Source: DATARR01 sp034666985
Lineage (GTDB): Bacteria > Acidobacteriota > Thermoanaerobaculia > Multivoradales > UBA5704
Direction: 5' to 3'
Assembly (NCBI GenBank): GCA_034666985.1
Contig: JAXDKS010000040.1
Location: 1-64,000, forward strand
Length of the DNA: 64,000 nucleotides
Shown here: piece after piece, positions 17,762-28,381 of the stretch
Numbering within the stretch: the stretch's first letter is position 1
Layout of the letters: every line of letters begins with the position of its first letter
Notes under the pieces: generated by a model
What the model was told of the DNA's origin: nothing
What the model saw: only the letters and a program-made list of their open reading frames with translations
Database searches by the model: none
Translations under genes and position numbers: made by a program

Positions 17762-17769
17762 GGCAGGCT

Positions 17770-20700
17770 CTATAGGGTGTACCCGAGCACCTCGACGATC
17801 ACGTGGACCGTGCCCTTGTTGGCCACGGTTGGAAGGAGGGCGAGCGTGCCCGTTCCATTCGTGGCCAGCGAGAGCTTGAAGGTGCCGGAGACGGTCTGCC
17901 GGCGATTGAAGCGCAGAGTGCCGGGTTTCCGGGTGACGTTGCCGGGATAGAGCTGCACGGTCCCCTGCTTGGTTCCCTCGGAGGCCGTGACTTTCACCGT
18001 GACCTGCTTCGCCGTGGCCGGCACGCCACAGGTGCCGCCGACGGGGAAGACCTTGCGGACGTTCGAGCGCAGGCTTAGGGCTTCGAAGACGGTGCAGGGG
18101 AAGGTCGGTCCGGGGGGCGGGGCAGGGTCCTGGCTGAAGACGAAGACGTCGTCCCGGAGGTTGAGGTCCCCCTCGGCGATGTCGTTGCGGTTGGTGAACG
18201 CGACCTGCAGGCCGCTGGCGCTGATGCTGGGGTTGTCAGACCAGCCCACCGCTTCCACGGGCGAGCGTTTCGAATGGCTGAGCAGGGTCAGCGTGCCGGT
18301 GGCCTGGTCGAAGAGGAGGACGTCTCCTTCGTCGCGCCCCGGCGCCGAGACCTCTCCGGGGACGAGATCGTGCGCTCGGCTGTAGAAGGCGATGTACCGT
18401 CCGTCAGCGCTCATCGTGGGACTTTGAGAGTGTCCAACGCCGGCGAAGTTGCTCGCAGAGGCTGACCGCGAAACGACGGAGAGGGAGTCGGAGATCCGGT
18501 CGTAGAGATAGATCTGCGAGTCTCCCCCTGTATGGATGCCGGGAACCAGCTCCCGATCGCTGACGAAGGCCACATATCTCCCGTCGGCGCTGATCGTGGG
18601 TTGGGCGAAGATGAAGTAGGACCCGATCCGCTTGAAGGTCTGCAGAGTCCGGTCGTGGAGGTAGAGGCCCATCCGCCCGAGGAGCGGAGCACCGGGACCG
18701 AGGTCGGCTTCGCTGCCGAAGACGATGAACCGTCCGTCGGCGCTCAGGGCGGGTGTCTCCTCGGCCGTGGCGCCGGTGAGGGCCGAGCCCGGGGCGTGAC
18801 TCACCAGGGTCGTCGTGCCGGTCACCCGGTCGTAGAGGAAGAGATTGCCGGGATCGCCGGCCTGCCCGGGGATCAGATCGGTCGCCGTGCTGTTGAAAGC
18901 GAGGTACCGGCTGTCGGCGCTGAGCACGGGATTCGAGGAGAAGCCGGTGGCCGTCACCGTGGGACCGGTGCTCGCATGGCTCACCAGGGTGAGGAGGCCG
19001 GTGACCCGGTCCCAGAGGAAGACGTTGGAGTCGCGGGAGCCGTCCGGAGCCGGCGGCGGATCCTGCTGTCCGGGGACGAGGCCGGCCGCGGAGCTGACGA
19101 AGGCCAGCCACCGCCCGTCCGGGCTCATCCGCTCGGGAAAGACGCTGAACGGCGCGTTCGAATTGAGGGGAAGAGCCGTCCGCGCCACCAGGGAGACGGT
19201 TCCCGCGACGCGGTCGAAGAGGAAGAGGTTCCCCTGGCCGCCCGGATTCCCTCCGGGCACGAGATCCCCGGCGGTGCTCACGAAGGCGACGAAGCGGCCG
19301 TCGGCGTTGACCACGGGGCCGATGGACTCTCCATGGGCCGCCGTCGCGGTGGAGGAGGGAGCCCGGCTGACCAGGACCGTGGTCTTCGTGGAGCGATCGT
19401 AAAGGAAGACGTCGCTCGTGCCGTTGGTGTCGACCTGGCCGGCGACCAGGTGGGAGGAGCGGCTCACGAAGGCGACGAACCGGCCATCGGCGCTCAGCGA
19501 GCCGGCCCCGCTGTCCGCGGCGGGAGAGAGAGAGGGCAGGGAGGGGGCGCGAAGGGTGATCACAGTGTTGCTCTTCGTCGCGACGTCGTAGACGACGAGG
19601 TCCAGCCCCTCGTTGAGGTCCTTGAGGTTTTGAAGGTCGGTCGCCGTGCTGAAGAAAGCGATGCGCGAGCCGTCGGCGCTGAGCACGGGGGCCAGGGAAG
19701 AGCCGTTCCCGGTGATAAAGAGGGAGGCGCTCGTGCTGCTCACCAGGGTGGTCTTCCCCGAGGTGCGATCGAACAGGAAGACGTCGAAGGTGTGGTTCGC
19801 GTCCGTCTGCCCCGTCATCAGGTCCGGAGCGCTGCTGGTGAAGGCGACGAAGTGGCCGTCGGCGCTGAGGGTCGGTGCGCCGGCTCTGTAGTTGTCAGGT
19901 GACGCGCTGAGCGAGTGGCTCGCCGTGACCGTTCCGGAAACCCGGTCGTAGACCGCCAGCTCCTCGCCGAACGTTCCGATCTGCGGAAGGCCCCGAATGA
20001 AGGCGACGAAGCGGCCGTCGGCGTTGAGCGAAAAGGTGTTGTACGAGCCTCCTGGACTGTTTTCCGGACTGCTCACCAGGCTCGTCACTCCGGTCTCGCG
20101 GGCCTGGAGCTGCAGCGTGGAGCCAGGGTTGAAAGCGATGTACTTGCCGTCGGCGCTGATCGCCGCCGCCTCTCCCGGGCCGACCAGAGTGACGGCTCCC
20201 GGCTGGCGATCGTAGAGGAAGATGTTGGAGGTCTGGAGCTGTCCGGGTACGAGGTTGCCGCTGCTGCGGAAGACGATGAACCGTCCATCGGCGCTGATCC
20301 CCGGCCCCCCGGAGGCGCCATCCGCCGTGTTGTCCGCGCCGCTCACGTGGCTGACGAGGCGGCTCGTCCCCTCCACCCGGTCGTAGAGGAAAACCTTGAC
20401 GCTGAAGCCTCCCTGCAGCCCTGGGATGACGTCTCCGGCATCGCTGACGAAAGTGACGTAACGGCCGTCGGCATTGATGGCGAGATCCGAGAAGCCGGAC
20501 AGCTCGTCCCGGGTGGCGGCCACCAGAGTGATCGCGCCGGTCACCCGGTCGAACAGGAGCAGGTCCTCATCCGGGAAATTGACGTTGCCTTCCTGGCTCG
20601 GCACCAGATCCGTCGCGGCGCTGGTGAAGGCGACGTAGCGCCCGTCAGCACTGATCACCGCTTCTCTCGATCCTTGGTTGCCGGTCATCGTGGACGAGCT

Positions 20701-21075
20701 CAGGGAGTGGCTCACCAGGGTCACGGTCCCGCCGACGAGGTCCGCGAGGAAGACGTCCCTGCCGGAATCCCCCTCCCACCCGTTCATGTCGTCCTGGCCG
20801 GGCACCAGGTTGGCTGCCGGACTGACGAAAGCGACGTATCGCCCGTCCGCGCTGATGGACGGCGGGCTGGGAGGATCGGAGGCCAGGGGGGGAGCGAAAG
20901 GCAGGGCACTGGAGCCGGTGTCGGAGACCTGGCTGGGATCGACCCGGGAGACGAGCTCCAGGGTCCCAGCCGCGTAGCTGGCCACGGCTCCCGCCAGCAG
21001 AAAGATCAGAACGCTGCCTCCCACCGCTCGCCGGAGTCCCTGTCGATTGCGCGCGTATCCCGGAGCTTGTGGCAC
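17770..21075 (-). CDS. secreted WD40-like beta-propeller repeat protein
   Basis: 1101 residues, GTG start at 21075 with GAGGAGGT 4 nt upstream. A signal peptide (hydrophobic core SVLIFLLAGAVASYAAG) is followed by about fourteen repeats of 60-70 residues built on ISADGRYVAFVS, DLVPGQ, DVFLYDR and TTLVSH. These are the SADG..VAF strands of TolB/PD40-type propellers, enough for two or more propellers. The last 110 residues form a separate beta-rich domain with two cysteines (CTVFEALSLR, GGTCGVPATAK). Probably secreted or surface-exposed; ligand unknown. It ends 9 bases before the second 21-nt array. Confidence 0.85.
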   Translation of the reverse strand: MPQAPGYARNRQGLRRAVGGSVLIFLLAGAVASYAAGTLELVSRVDPSQVSDTGSSALPFAPPLASDPPSPPSISADGRYVAFVSPAANLVPGQDDMNGWEGDSGRDVFLADLVGGTVTLVSHSLSSSTMTGNQGSREAVISADGRYVAFTSAATDLVPSQEGNVNFPDEDLLLFDRVTGAITLVAATRDELSGFSDLAINADGRYVTFVSDAGDVIPGLQGGFSVKVFLYDRVEGTSRLVSHVSGADNTADGASGGPGISADGRFIVFRSSGNLVPGQLQTSNIFLYDRQPGAVTLVGPGEAAAISADGKYIAFNPGSTLQLQARETGVTSLVSSPENSPGGSYNTFSLNADGRFVAFIRGLPQIGTFGEELAVYDRVSGTVTASHSLSASPDNYRAGAPTLSADGHFVAFTSSAPDLMTGQTDANHTFDVFLFDRTSGKTTLVSSTSASLFITGNGSSLAPVLSADGSRIAFFSTATDLQNLKDLNEGLDLVVYDVATKSNTVITLRAPSLPSLSPAADSGAGSLSADGRFVAFVSRSSHLVAGQVDTNGTSDVFLYDRSTKTTVLVSRAPSSTATAAHGESIGPVVNADGRFVAFVSTAGDLVPGGNPGGQGNLFLFDRVAGTVSLVARTALPLNSNAPFSVFPERMSPDGRWLAFVSSAAGLVPGQQDPPPAPDGSRDSNVFLWDRVTGLLTLVSHASTGPTVTATGFSSNPVLSADSRYLAFNSTATDLIPGQAGDPGNLFLYDRVTGTTTLVSHAPGSALTGATAEETPALSADGRFIVFGSEADLGPGAPLLGRMGLYLHDRTLQTFKRIGSYFIFAQPTISADGRYVAFVSDRELVPGIHTGGDSQIYLYDRISDSLSVVSRSASASNFAGVGHSQSPTMSADGRYIAFYSRAHDLVPGEVSAPGRDEGDVLLFDQATGTLTLLSHSKRSPVEAVGWSDNPSISASGLQVAFTNRNDIAEGDLNLRDDVFVFSQDPAPPPGPTFPCTVFEALSLRSNVRKVFPVGGTCGVPATAKQVTVKVTASEGTKQGTVQLYPGNVTRKPGTLRFNRRQTVSGTFKLSLATNGTGTLALLPTVANKGTVHVIVEVLGYTL

Positions 21076-21243
21076 TGCGACCTCCTCAAAGGTGAACTTT
21101 CGTGATCCTGGAAGTGTACCCCACCCTCCATTCCAGAAAGGAATGCGGGAGGGACCGGATTCCTTTCAGCGGGCGGCGCTGATCGGAATCCTCCCGCCCG
21201 TTTTCCTGTTATCCTCCTGGGGATCTTCCGCCCTTCTTGCGCC

Positions 21244-24200
21244 ATGCCATTCACCGACTTCCATCCCGCCGTCGCCTCCTGGTTCGCGAAGCGCTTCGGC
21301 GCCGCGACCGAGCCCCAGGTCCGGGCCTGGCCCGAGATCCGGGCGGGGCGCCATACGCTGATCGCAGCTCCGACGGGATCGGGCAAGACGCTCGCCGCCT
21401 TCCTCTCCGCCATCGACGACCTGGTGCGCCAGTCCGTGCTGGCCGGCGGATTGCCGGATGAGACGGGGGTGGTCTACGTCTCGCCGCTGAAGGCGCTGTC
21501 GAACGACGTCGAGAAGAACCTGTGGGAGCCGCTGGCGGGAATCCGGGAGGAGCTGGCGGCCATGGGGCTGCCGGACGTGGAGATCCGCACCCAGGTGCGC
21601 ACCGGGGATACTCCGGCTTCCGTGCGCACGGCCATGGTCAAGCGGCCGCCCCACATCCTGGTGACCACCCCGGAGTCGCTCTTCATCCTGCTCACCAGCG
21701 ATGGCGGCCGCCGGATGCTGAAGACGGTCCGCACGGTGATCGTGGACGAGATTCATGCCGTGGCGGACGACAAGCGGGGGTCCCATCTGGCGCTGTCGCT
21801 GGAACGATTGGAAGCGCTGGCGGGTGAGGGTCTCCTCCGCATCGGCCTTTCCGCCACCCAGCGGCCCATCGAGGAGGTAGCCCGGTTCCTGGTGGGGGCG
21901 GGCAACGTGGCGCCGGACGGCTCCCCCCGCTGCACGATCGTAGACGCCGGGCACGGCCGGCGGCTGGACCTGGCCGTCGAGGTCCCCTCCTCCTCGCCGC
22001 TGGAAGCGGTGATGTCCAACGAGGTGTGGGGCGAGATCTACGACCGGCTGGCGGAGCTGGTCCGCGAGCATCGCACGACGCTGATCTTCGCCAACACCCG
22101 CCGGCTCGCCGAGCGGGCGACCCGCCACCTCTCCGAGCGCCTGGGGCCGGAGCGGGTGGCCTCCCACCACGGCAGCCTGTCGAAGGAGCAGCGCCTGGAG
22201 AGCGAGCGGCGGCTCAAGGCGGGCGAGCTTTCGGCCCTGGTCGCCACCGCTTCACTGGAGCTGGGGATCGACATCGGCTCGGTGGACCTCGTCTGCCAGC
22301 TCGGCTCGACGCGCTCTATCGCCACCCTCTTGCAGCGGGTGGGGCGGTCCGGCCACCATCTGGGCGGGCTGCCCAAGGGACGGCTCTTCCCTCTCACCCG
22401 TGACGAATTGGTGGAGTGCGCGGCTCTGGTGGACGCCGTCCGCCGCGGCGAGCTCGACCATCTGATCATCCCCGAGCGGCCGCTCGACATCCTGGCCCAG
22501 CACATCGTGGCCGCGGCGGCGGCGGCGGAGCCGGAGGAGGGTTGGCGGGAGGACGACCTCTACGCGCTCGTGCGCCGGGCCTGGCCATTCCGCGATCTTA
22601 CGCGGCACGACTTCGACGCCGTGGTGGAGATGCTCTCGACCGGGTTCACCACCCGCCGGGGCCGGCGCGGGGCCTACCTCCACCGCGACGCGGTGAACGG
22701 GGTGATCCGGGCCCGCAAGGGGGCGCGGTTGACGGCCATGACCTCGGGCGGCGCCATCCCCGATCTCGCGGACTACCAGGTGGTGCTCCAGCCCGCGGGC
22801 ACGACCATCGGCACGGTGCACGAGGACTTCGCGGTCGAGAGCCTGGCCGGCGACGTCTTCCAACTCGGCAACGCCTCGTGGCGGGTGATCAAGGTCGAGC
22901 AGGGGCGGATGCTGGTGGAGGACGCCAAGGGGCAGCCGCCCAACATCCCCTTCTGGCTGGGCGAGGCCCCGGCGCGGACGGAGGAGCTGTCGGTCGCCGT
23001 CTCCCGGCTGCGGGAGGAGGTGGCGGCGCGCGTCCGGGACGGCTCGCGGTCTGACTCGCGGGCTGAGGCCGTGGAGTGGCTCGAAGGCGAGATCGGATTG
23101 CCGCCCGCCGCGGCGGCGCAGATCGTCGATTATCTCGCCGCCTCGCTGGCGGCCCTGGGCACCATGCCCACGCGGGACACGCTGGTGGCCGAGCGCTTCT
23201 TCGACGAGGCCGGGGACATGCACCTGGTGGTCCATGCCCCCTTCGGCAGCCGCCTCAACCGCGCCTGGGGGCTCGCGCTGCGCAAGCGCTTCTGCCAGAC
23301 CTTCAACTTCGAGCTGCAGGCGGCGGCTACCGAGGACGCCATCGTGCTCTCGCTGGGGCCCACCCACAGCTTTCCCCTGGAGGATGCCTTCCGCTTCCTC
23401 CATTCCAACACCGTGCGCGGGGTGCTCACCCAGGCCGTGCTCGACGCTCCCCTCTTCGGCGTGCGCTGGCGCTGGAACGCGGGCCGGGCCCTGGCCATCC
23501 CCCGTCAGCGGGGCGGCAAGCGCGTCCCGGCGCCCCTGCTGCGCCAGCAGGCCGAGGACCTGGTCGCCGTGGTCTTCCCCGATCAGCTCGCCTGCTTGGA
23601 GAACATCGTGGGCGAGCGCGAGGTTCCGGATCATCCGCTGGTGGAGCAGACCCTCCGCGACTGCCTGGAGGAGGCCATGGACGTCCAGGGCCTCGAAGCG
23701 CTCCTGCGGCGGATCGAAGCCGGAGCGGTGGAGCTGGTGGCCCGGGACGTGGTCGAGCCCTCGCCCCTGGCCCACGAGATCCTCAAGGCCCAGCCCTACG
23801 CCTTCCTGGACGACGCTCCCCTGGAGGAGCGGCGCACCCAGGCCGTCTCCCTGCGGCGCTGGCTCGATCCGGAGACGGCCTCGGACCTGGGCGCCCTGGA
23901 CGCCGACGCCATCGCCCGCGTGCGGGTGGAGGCCTGGCCCGAGGCGGAGACGCCGGACGAGCTCCACGACGCCCTGCTCACCCTGGGCTTCGTGACGGTC
24001 GAGGAGGGGGTCCGCTCAGGCTGGGGCGGGCTCTTCGACGCTCTGGCTGCAGCCCGCCGGGCCACGATCGCGGTCTTGATGGATGGCCCCCGTGTCTGGG
24101 TGGCGGCGGAGCGGCTGCCCCAGCTCCAGACGATCCATCCCGGAGTCTCCCTGGAGCCCGAGATCGCGGCGCCGTCCCGTCTGGCCCGCGACTGGCCGCA

Positions 24201-25614
24201 GGAGGAGGCGCTCGTCGAGGTGGTGCGCGGCCGGCTGGAAGGGCTGGGTCCCATCACCGGAGACGTCCTGGCGGCGAGCCTCGGGGTGCGGCGGAGCGCG
24301 ATCGAGTCGGCCCTGGCCTCCCTGGAGACGGAGGGCTTCGCCTTCCGCGGCCGGTTCACGCCGGGTCGCGGTGAAGAGGAATGGTGCGAGCGCCGGCTCC
24401 TGGCCCGCATCCACCGCTACACCCTGGACCGGCTGCGACGGGAGATCGAGCCTGTCTCGCAGGCCGACTATCTCCGCTTCCTCCTGGCCTGGCAGCGAGC
24501 CGACCCCGACGCGCGGGCGGAGGGTCCCGAGAGCCTGAACGCTCTGCTCGAACAGCTCGAAGGCTTCGAGGCGGCGGCCGCGGCCTGGGAGGGGGAGATC
24601 CTGCCGGGGCGGATGAAGGAGTATGACCCTTCGTGGCTGGACGCCCTCTGCCTCTCGGGCCGCTGGGTCTGGGGCCGGGCCACGGCTCCGGCGCCGAACG
24701 GCGGCGCCCGGCGTTCGGGTCCGGTTCGGGCCACGCCGCTCGCTTTGCTCTCCCGAGGCAACCTGCACCTCTGGAGGGAGGTCGCGGGACCTATCGATCC
24801 GGCGGAGCTCGACCTCTCGGGCGGCGCGCGGTCTGTCTACGAGCTGCTGCGCACCCGGGGGGCCTCGTTCTTCGGCGAGATCGCCCACGGTGCCGGGCTC
24901 CTCCACACGCAGCTCGAGATCGCCCTCGGCGAGCTGGTGGCCTGGGGCCTCGTCACCTCCGACAGCTTCACGGGTCTGCGCGCCCTGCTGGTGCCCGCCC
25001 ACAAGCGCCCGCCCGTCGATCGTCGGCGGGGGAGCTCCTCGATCTCCCTGTTCGGGATGGAGAACGCCGGCCGCTGGTCGCTGCTCCATCCTGCAATGCT
25101 GTCCGCGCCGGAGGCTCCCTCCCGCGATGCCGTCGAGGCCGTGGCCTGGACCCTGCTCCGGCGCTACGGCGTGGTCTTCCGCCGCCTGCTGGAGCGCGAG
25201 ACCCTGCTGCCGCCCTGGCGCGACCTGCTGATGGTCTTCCGTCGATTGGAGGCGCGGGGGGAGATCCGCGGCGGCCGCTTCGTGGATGGCTTTTCGGGCG
25301 AGCAGTACGCGCTGACTGAAGCCGTGGGGAGTCTGCGCGCCCTGCGCAAGCAGCCGAAGAAGGGCGTGCTGGTCTCCGTCTCCGCCGCCGACCCGCTGAA
25401 CCTGGTGGGCATCGCTACCCCCGGCGACCGCCTGCCGGCCCTGGCCGGCAACCGGCTCCTCTATCGCGACGGCGAGCCCATCGCCATCCTGGAAGGGCGC
25501 GAGCCCCGCTTCCTCGTGGACCTGGACCCCGCCGCCCGCTGGCAGGCCCAGAGCGCCCTGGTCCGGCGCAGCGTGGCGCCGAAGCTCAAGGCATATCTGG
25601 GCCGGTCAGCGTAG
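21244..25614 (+). CDS. lhr: Lhr-type DEAD/DEAH-box helicase
   Basis: 1456 residues. Walker A APTGSGKT at 42-49, DEIH box at 168-171, motif III LSAT, and motif VI QRVGRSGHH define a superfamily 2 helicase. The long C-terminal part contains the winged-helix, Lhr-specific beta and DUF4635-like regions that set Lhr (1,400-1,500 residues) apart from shorter DEAD proteins. Lhr moves 3' to 5' on single-stranded DNA, prefers DNA:RNA hybrids, and is linked to DNA repair. No ribosome site is visible before the ATG. Stand-alone gene, convergent with the beta-helix gene 12 nt away. Confidence 0.93.
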   Translation: MPFTDFHPAVASWFAKRFGAATEPQVRAWPEIRAGRHTLIAAPTGSGKTLAAFLSAIDDLVRQSVLAGGLPDETGVVYVSPLKALSNDVEKNLWEPLAGIREELAAMGLPDVEIRTQVRTGDTPASVRTAMVKRPPHILVTTPESLFILLTSDGGRRMLKTVRTVIVDEIHAVADDKRGSHLALSLERLEALAGEGLLRIGLSATQRPIEEVARFLVGAGNVAPDGSPRCTIVDAGHGRRLDLAVEVPSSSPLEAVMSNEVWGEIYDRLAELVREHRTTLIFANTRRLAERATRHLSERLGPERVASHHGSLSKEQRLESERRLKAGELSALVATASLELGIDIGSVDLVCQLGSTRSIATLLQRVGRSGHHLGGLPKGRLFPLTRDELVECAALVDAVRRGELDHLIIPERPLDILAQHIVAAAAAAEPEEGWREDDLYALVRRAWPFRDLTRHDFDAVVEMLSTGFTTRRGRRGAYLHRDAVNGVIRARKGARLTAMTSGGAIPDLADYQVVLQPAGTTIGTVHEDFAVESLAGDVFQLGNASWRVIKVEQGRMLVEDAKGQPPNIPFWLGEAPARTEELSVAVSRLREEVAARVRDGSRSDSRAEAVEWLEGEIGLPPAAAAQIVDYLAASLAALGTMPTRDTLVAERFFDEAGDMHLVVHAPFGSRLNRAWGLALRKRFCQTFNFELQAAATEDAIVLSLGPTHSFPLEDAFRFLHSNTVRGVLTQAVLDAPLFGVRWRWNAGRALAIPRQRGGKRVPAPLLRQQAEDLVAVVFPDQLACLENIVGEREVPDHPLVEQTLRDCLEEAMDVQGLEALLRRIEAGAVELVARDVVEPSPLAHEILKAQPYAFLDDAPLEERRTQAVSLRRWLDPETASDLGALDADAIARVRVEAWPEAETPDELHDALLTLGFVTVEEGVRSGWGGLFDALAAARRATIAVLMDGPRVWVAAERLPQLQTIHPGVSLEPEIAAPSRLARDWPQEEALVEVVRGRLEGLGPITGDVLAASLGVRRSAIESALASLETEGFAFRGRFTPGRGEEEWCERRLLARIHRYTLDRLRREIEPVSQADYLRFLLAWQRADPDARAEGPESLNALLEQLEGFEAAAAAWEGEILPGRMKEYDPSWLDALCLSGRWVWGRATAPAPNGGARRSGPVRATPLALLSRGNLHLWREVAGPIDPAELDLSGGARSVYELLRTRGASFFGEIAHGAGLLHTQLEIALGELVAWGLVTSDSFTGLRALLVPAHKRPPVDRRRGSSSISLFGMENAGRWSLLHPAMLSAPEAPSRDAVEAVAWTLLRRYGVVFRRLLERETLLPPWRDLLMVFRRLEARGEIRGGRFVDGFSGEQYALTEAVGSLRALRKQPKKGVLVSVSAADPLNLVGIATPGDRLPALAGNRLLYRDGEPIAILEGREPRFLVDLDPAARWQAQSALVRRSVAPKLKAYLGRSA

Positions 25615-25626
25615 CGGCGGAAGTGT

Positions 25627-26985
25627 TTACGGCTTGATCGCCAGCGCCGGCGTCCAACCCGGGTTGACACCGTCCCCCGAGTAGGCTCCCCGGTAGGTGG
25701 CGATCCGCGACAGACCGTTGAAGTCCACGTTCCAGTCCGTGAGGGTGGAGAGGAAGCTTTCGTCGACCGCAGTGCCGATCAACTGGCCCGTCTTCGGGTA
25801 GAGGTCGAGGCCGGCGCCGAGCGCGGCCATGGGGTTGTTGAGGTAGGTCGTGGCCGCGGCGTAGGTGCCAGTGACGTTGCCGGTCTGCTGACCGCCGGTC
25901 AGCGGCGTGCCGGCGAAGATGGCATTGGCGGTGACCCGCTGCGGATAGGTGGGGTCCGCGTTGAAGATCGTCACCCCGGTGCCCCCTGCTACGATGGTGT
26001 TGTTGAAGACGTCGACGCGCTTGGGCACGTCGTTGTGTTTCTGGAAACGCACCGCCGCCGGGCCCGTGCGGTTCACGAACAGGTTGTCGTGCAGGGCCAC
26101 GTTCCCCTCACCCTGGAACAGGGACTCGTAGGGGTTCTCGTAGAAGAGGTTGCCGTAGATCTGGTAGAGGTCCGACGAGCCCGCGCCCGACAGCGGCCAG
26201 TGGCCCACCAGCAGGTTGGGCCGCGCCTCGGTGCCCGTGAGCGACCCCGTCTCCTTGCTGAAGACGTTGTGGCGGATGATCGTCGTGGCCGTCGCCGGGA
26301 TGCCCAGCGAGGTGTTGCGGCTGAGCTGGTGCTTGAGCTGCGCGTTGTAGCCCAGCGTCCCGTAGATCAGGTTGTGCTCGATGAGCGAGTTGACGAACTC
26401 GTACTGGCCCGAGGAGCCGCCGAGGTACAGCCCCGTGCCGGTGCTGGTGATCGTGTTGTAGCGGATCACCCAGTTCCAGGCCGGGCACTTGGTGTTGATC
26501 CCCACGGTCTGCACGGTGTTGTTGAAGTTCTTGAAGCTCAGCCGTTCGATGGTGATGTGGTGGGCGTAGGTCGAGCCGGCCTCGGCCTTCACGCCGTCCC
26601 CCAGCTTCCCCAGGCCGTCCAGCGTCAGGTTGCGGACCACGAGGTAGCTGGAGTTGCTGAAGCTCACGACGTTGAAGGCGTCGCTGCCCTGGAAGAGCGC
26701 GGGCGAGCCGCTCGCCGGGCCTTCGACGACGATGCACTGGTTGGGCTGGCCGTTCTTGTTCCAGAGGTTGAGCCCCTGGGTGTAGGTACCGGCGGCGAGC
26801 TGCAGGCGATCCCCCGGAATGAGGGTCGAGATCACGGAACGGTAGTTCGAAGGATTGGCCTGGAGGGTCCGGAGGGGGGCCGCACCGCCGCAGCCGCTGA
26901 GAGTCTGGTCGAGGGTCTGGGCCTGCGACGCGGAGACGACGAACAAGGCGGCGATGGCGATACGAAGGACGGCTTTCCTCATCAT
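25627..26985 (-). CDS. secreted right-handed parallel beta-helix protein
   Basis: 452 residues with a signal peptide (AVLRIAIAALFVVSASQAQ). The body has regular short strands with Asn ladders (VVRNLTLDGLG, HHITIERLSFKNFNN, NWVIRYNTITSTG, FVNSLIEHNLIYG, TIIRHNVFSKETG), the pattern of pectate-lyase-like or PbH1 repeats. An N-terminal ...LIPGDRLQLAAGTYTQGL segment is common in carbohydrate-active beta-helix proteins. No catalytic residues can be assigned, so it may bind or cleave polysaccharide or be structural. Secretion is likely. Confidence 0.8.
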   Translation of the reverse strand: MMRKAVLRIAIAALFVVSASQAQTLDQTLSGCGGAAPLRTLQANPSNYRSVISTLIPGDRLQLAAGTYTQGLNLWNKNGQPNQCIVVEGPASGSPALFQGSDAFNVVSFSNSSYLVVRNLTLDGLGKLGDGVKAEAGSTYAHHITIERLSFKNFNNTVQTVGINTKCPAWNWVIRYNTITSTGTGLYLGGSSGQYEFVNSLIEHNLIYGTLGYNAQLKHQLSRNTSLGIPATATTIIRHNVFSKETGSLTGTEARPNLLVGHWPLSGAGSSDLYQIYGNLFYENPYESLFQGEGNVALHDNLFVNRTGPAAVRFQKHNDVPKRVDVFNNTIVAGGTGVTIFNADPTYPQRVTANAIFAGTPLTGGQQTGNVTGTYAAATTYLNNPMAALGAGLDLYPKTGQLIGTAVDESFLSTLTDWNVDFNGLSRIATYRGAYSGDGVNPGWTPALAIKP

Positions 26986-27073
26986 GCGGTACTACCTCTG
27001 AGTTGTTGAGGACTTTGTACGACGGACAACGGAAAGGTGAAAACACTTCCCGGGAGGCTGCTATTTCAGGCGC

Positions 27074-28318
27074 TCAGTGGGAAGCCTTTTCGTACAGCAG
27101 CCGGGCCAGACAGACTGCCCTGGAGAGCCCCAACGCTTCGCCCATTGGAATCAACTCGTAGAGAATCTTTTGGGCCGCCCTGAGCTCTCCGCTCAGCACA
27201 TACGCTTCAGCCAGATCGAGCGAGACGAGGAAAACCTCGGCCCCAACCTGAAGATCGAGGAAGGATTCGTAGACTTCATGAAGCGCCGCTTTCGCTTCCG
27301 CGAGGCAGCCGAGATCTCTGGCAATCGTGCCTTCGAGCCATTGGACCCGGGCCAGATCCATCCTGCCGAGACCCTGGTGCAGGTATCGATTCTGCTTAAG
27401 GAGCTCCTGGGCTTTTCCTGGCTCCCCACCTTCCGCAATGGACCAGGTCAGGTTGTGCAATCCCACAGATTTGGGTCTCGGGTCTCTTTGCGGATCGATT
27501 CGATCGAGACCCATGCGCAACACCGAAATTGACTCCTGGATTTGACCAGCTTGCCCTAACGTTTGCCCTTTCAGAATCATAGCGACACCCTCGAGGTGCC
27601 CATCTTGCCCTTCACGGTAGAGGGTAATTGCCCTGTCGGAGAGCTGCACGGCCTCCTGGTACCGGTTCTGGTCTTTGCGTAGTGAGGAAGTGAAGGTGAG
27701 TAGCTCGGTCTCCGTATACGCATCCTCCCCCGCCAGCACGTGGTGGGACCAGGCTTGGTGAAGGGCCTGCTCCGCTCGCCAGTAATCTGACGAGATCCGG
27801 AAGGCATTGCCAAGATAAGACCAGGCGACGGCGCGAGCGTCCTCGACGACACTGGATCCATACCGCCCGGGATCGAGATGTCGGGTTACCTCGACCGCCA
27901 AGTCCGACATCTCTAGAACATTGGTGGGAGCCGAGGCCCAGGCCTCCCGGCTGCGCGCCTGGAGGAGTTGGCTGAGCTTCAGAGAGTGGAATTTCTCTTC
28001 GGACCTGATCCGTCGGTGGCGTCCGGAGATGGGTTCCCGCAGGAGCTCAGTGAGAAGACTCTCCGTGCTCCGCGGATCCTCGGCAAAGCCCACCAGACGT
28101 TCGATCACCCGATCGGCGGCGCGCTCGAACGCTTCGTCATACCCGGGACAGAGCCAGGAGTCCAGCAGACGGAGCGTCAGCCCGGTGGAGATCTCGTCCG
28201 CGCGGTCCCGGCATTCGGTGCAGAAGGAGAGGTGTTGATCGGTCTGCCGAGCTTCGCCGGAAGACTGCTCGCCGGCGACGAACCGTTTCAGGGTTTCCCG
28301 ATCCGGGTGGTCTGTCAT
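27074..28318 (-). CDS. zinc-finger plus TPR regulatory-type protein (paralogue A)
   Basis: 414 residues. The first 45 carry HLSFCTECRDRADE, an HxxxCxxC zinc-binding motif like anti-sigma zinc fingers. The rest is alpha-helical with TPR-like pairs (AWSYLGNAFRISSDYWRAEQ, YQEAVQLSDRAITLYREG). It is a paralogue of the protein at 31284-32639: both begin with xHPxRETLxxF and keep the same finger and helical body. No membrane segment. Such proteins are abundant in some acidobacteria-like genomes; the partner is unknown. Base composition looks lower in GC than its paralogue. Confidence 0.75.
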   Translation of the reverse strand: MTDHPDRETLKRFVAGEQSSGEARQTDQHLSFCTECRDRADEISTGLTLRLLDSWLCPGYDEAFERAADRVIERLVGFAEDPRSTESLLTELLREPISGRHRRIRSEEKFHSLKLSQLLQARSREAWASAPTNVLEMSDLAVEVTRHLDPGRYGSSVVEDARAVAWSYLGNAFRISSDYWRAEQALHQAWSHHVLAGEDAYTETELLTFTSSLRKDQNRYQEAVQLSDRAITLYREGQDGHLEGVAMILKGQTLGQAGQIQESISVLRMGLDRIDPQRDPRPKSVGLHNLTWSIAEGGEPGKAQELLKQNRYLHQGLGRMDLARVQWLEGTIARDLGCLAEAKAALHEVYESFLDLQVGAEVFLVSLDLAEAYVLSGELRAAQKILYELIPMGEALGLSRAVCLARLLYEKASH

Positions 28319-28381
28319 TGCCGACCCCCTTGAGAGCTTGTCGGACGGGATGTACCGCCAGGCGCAGACCCGCCTTTCAGT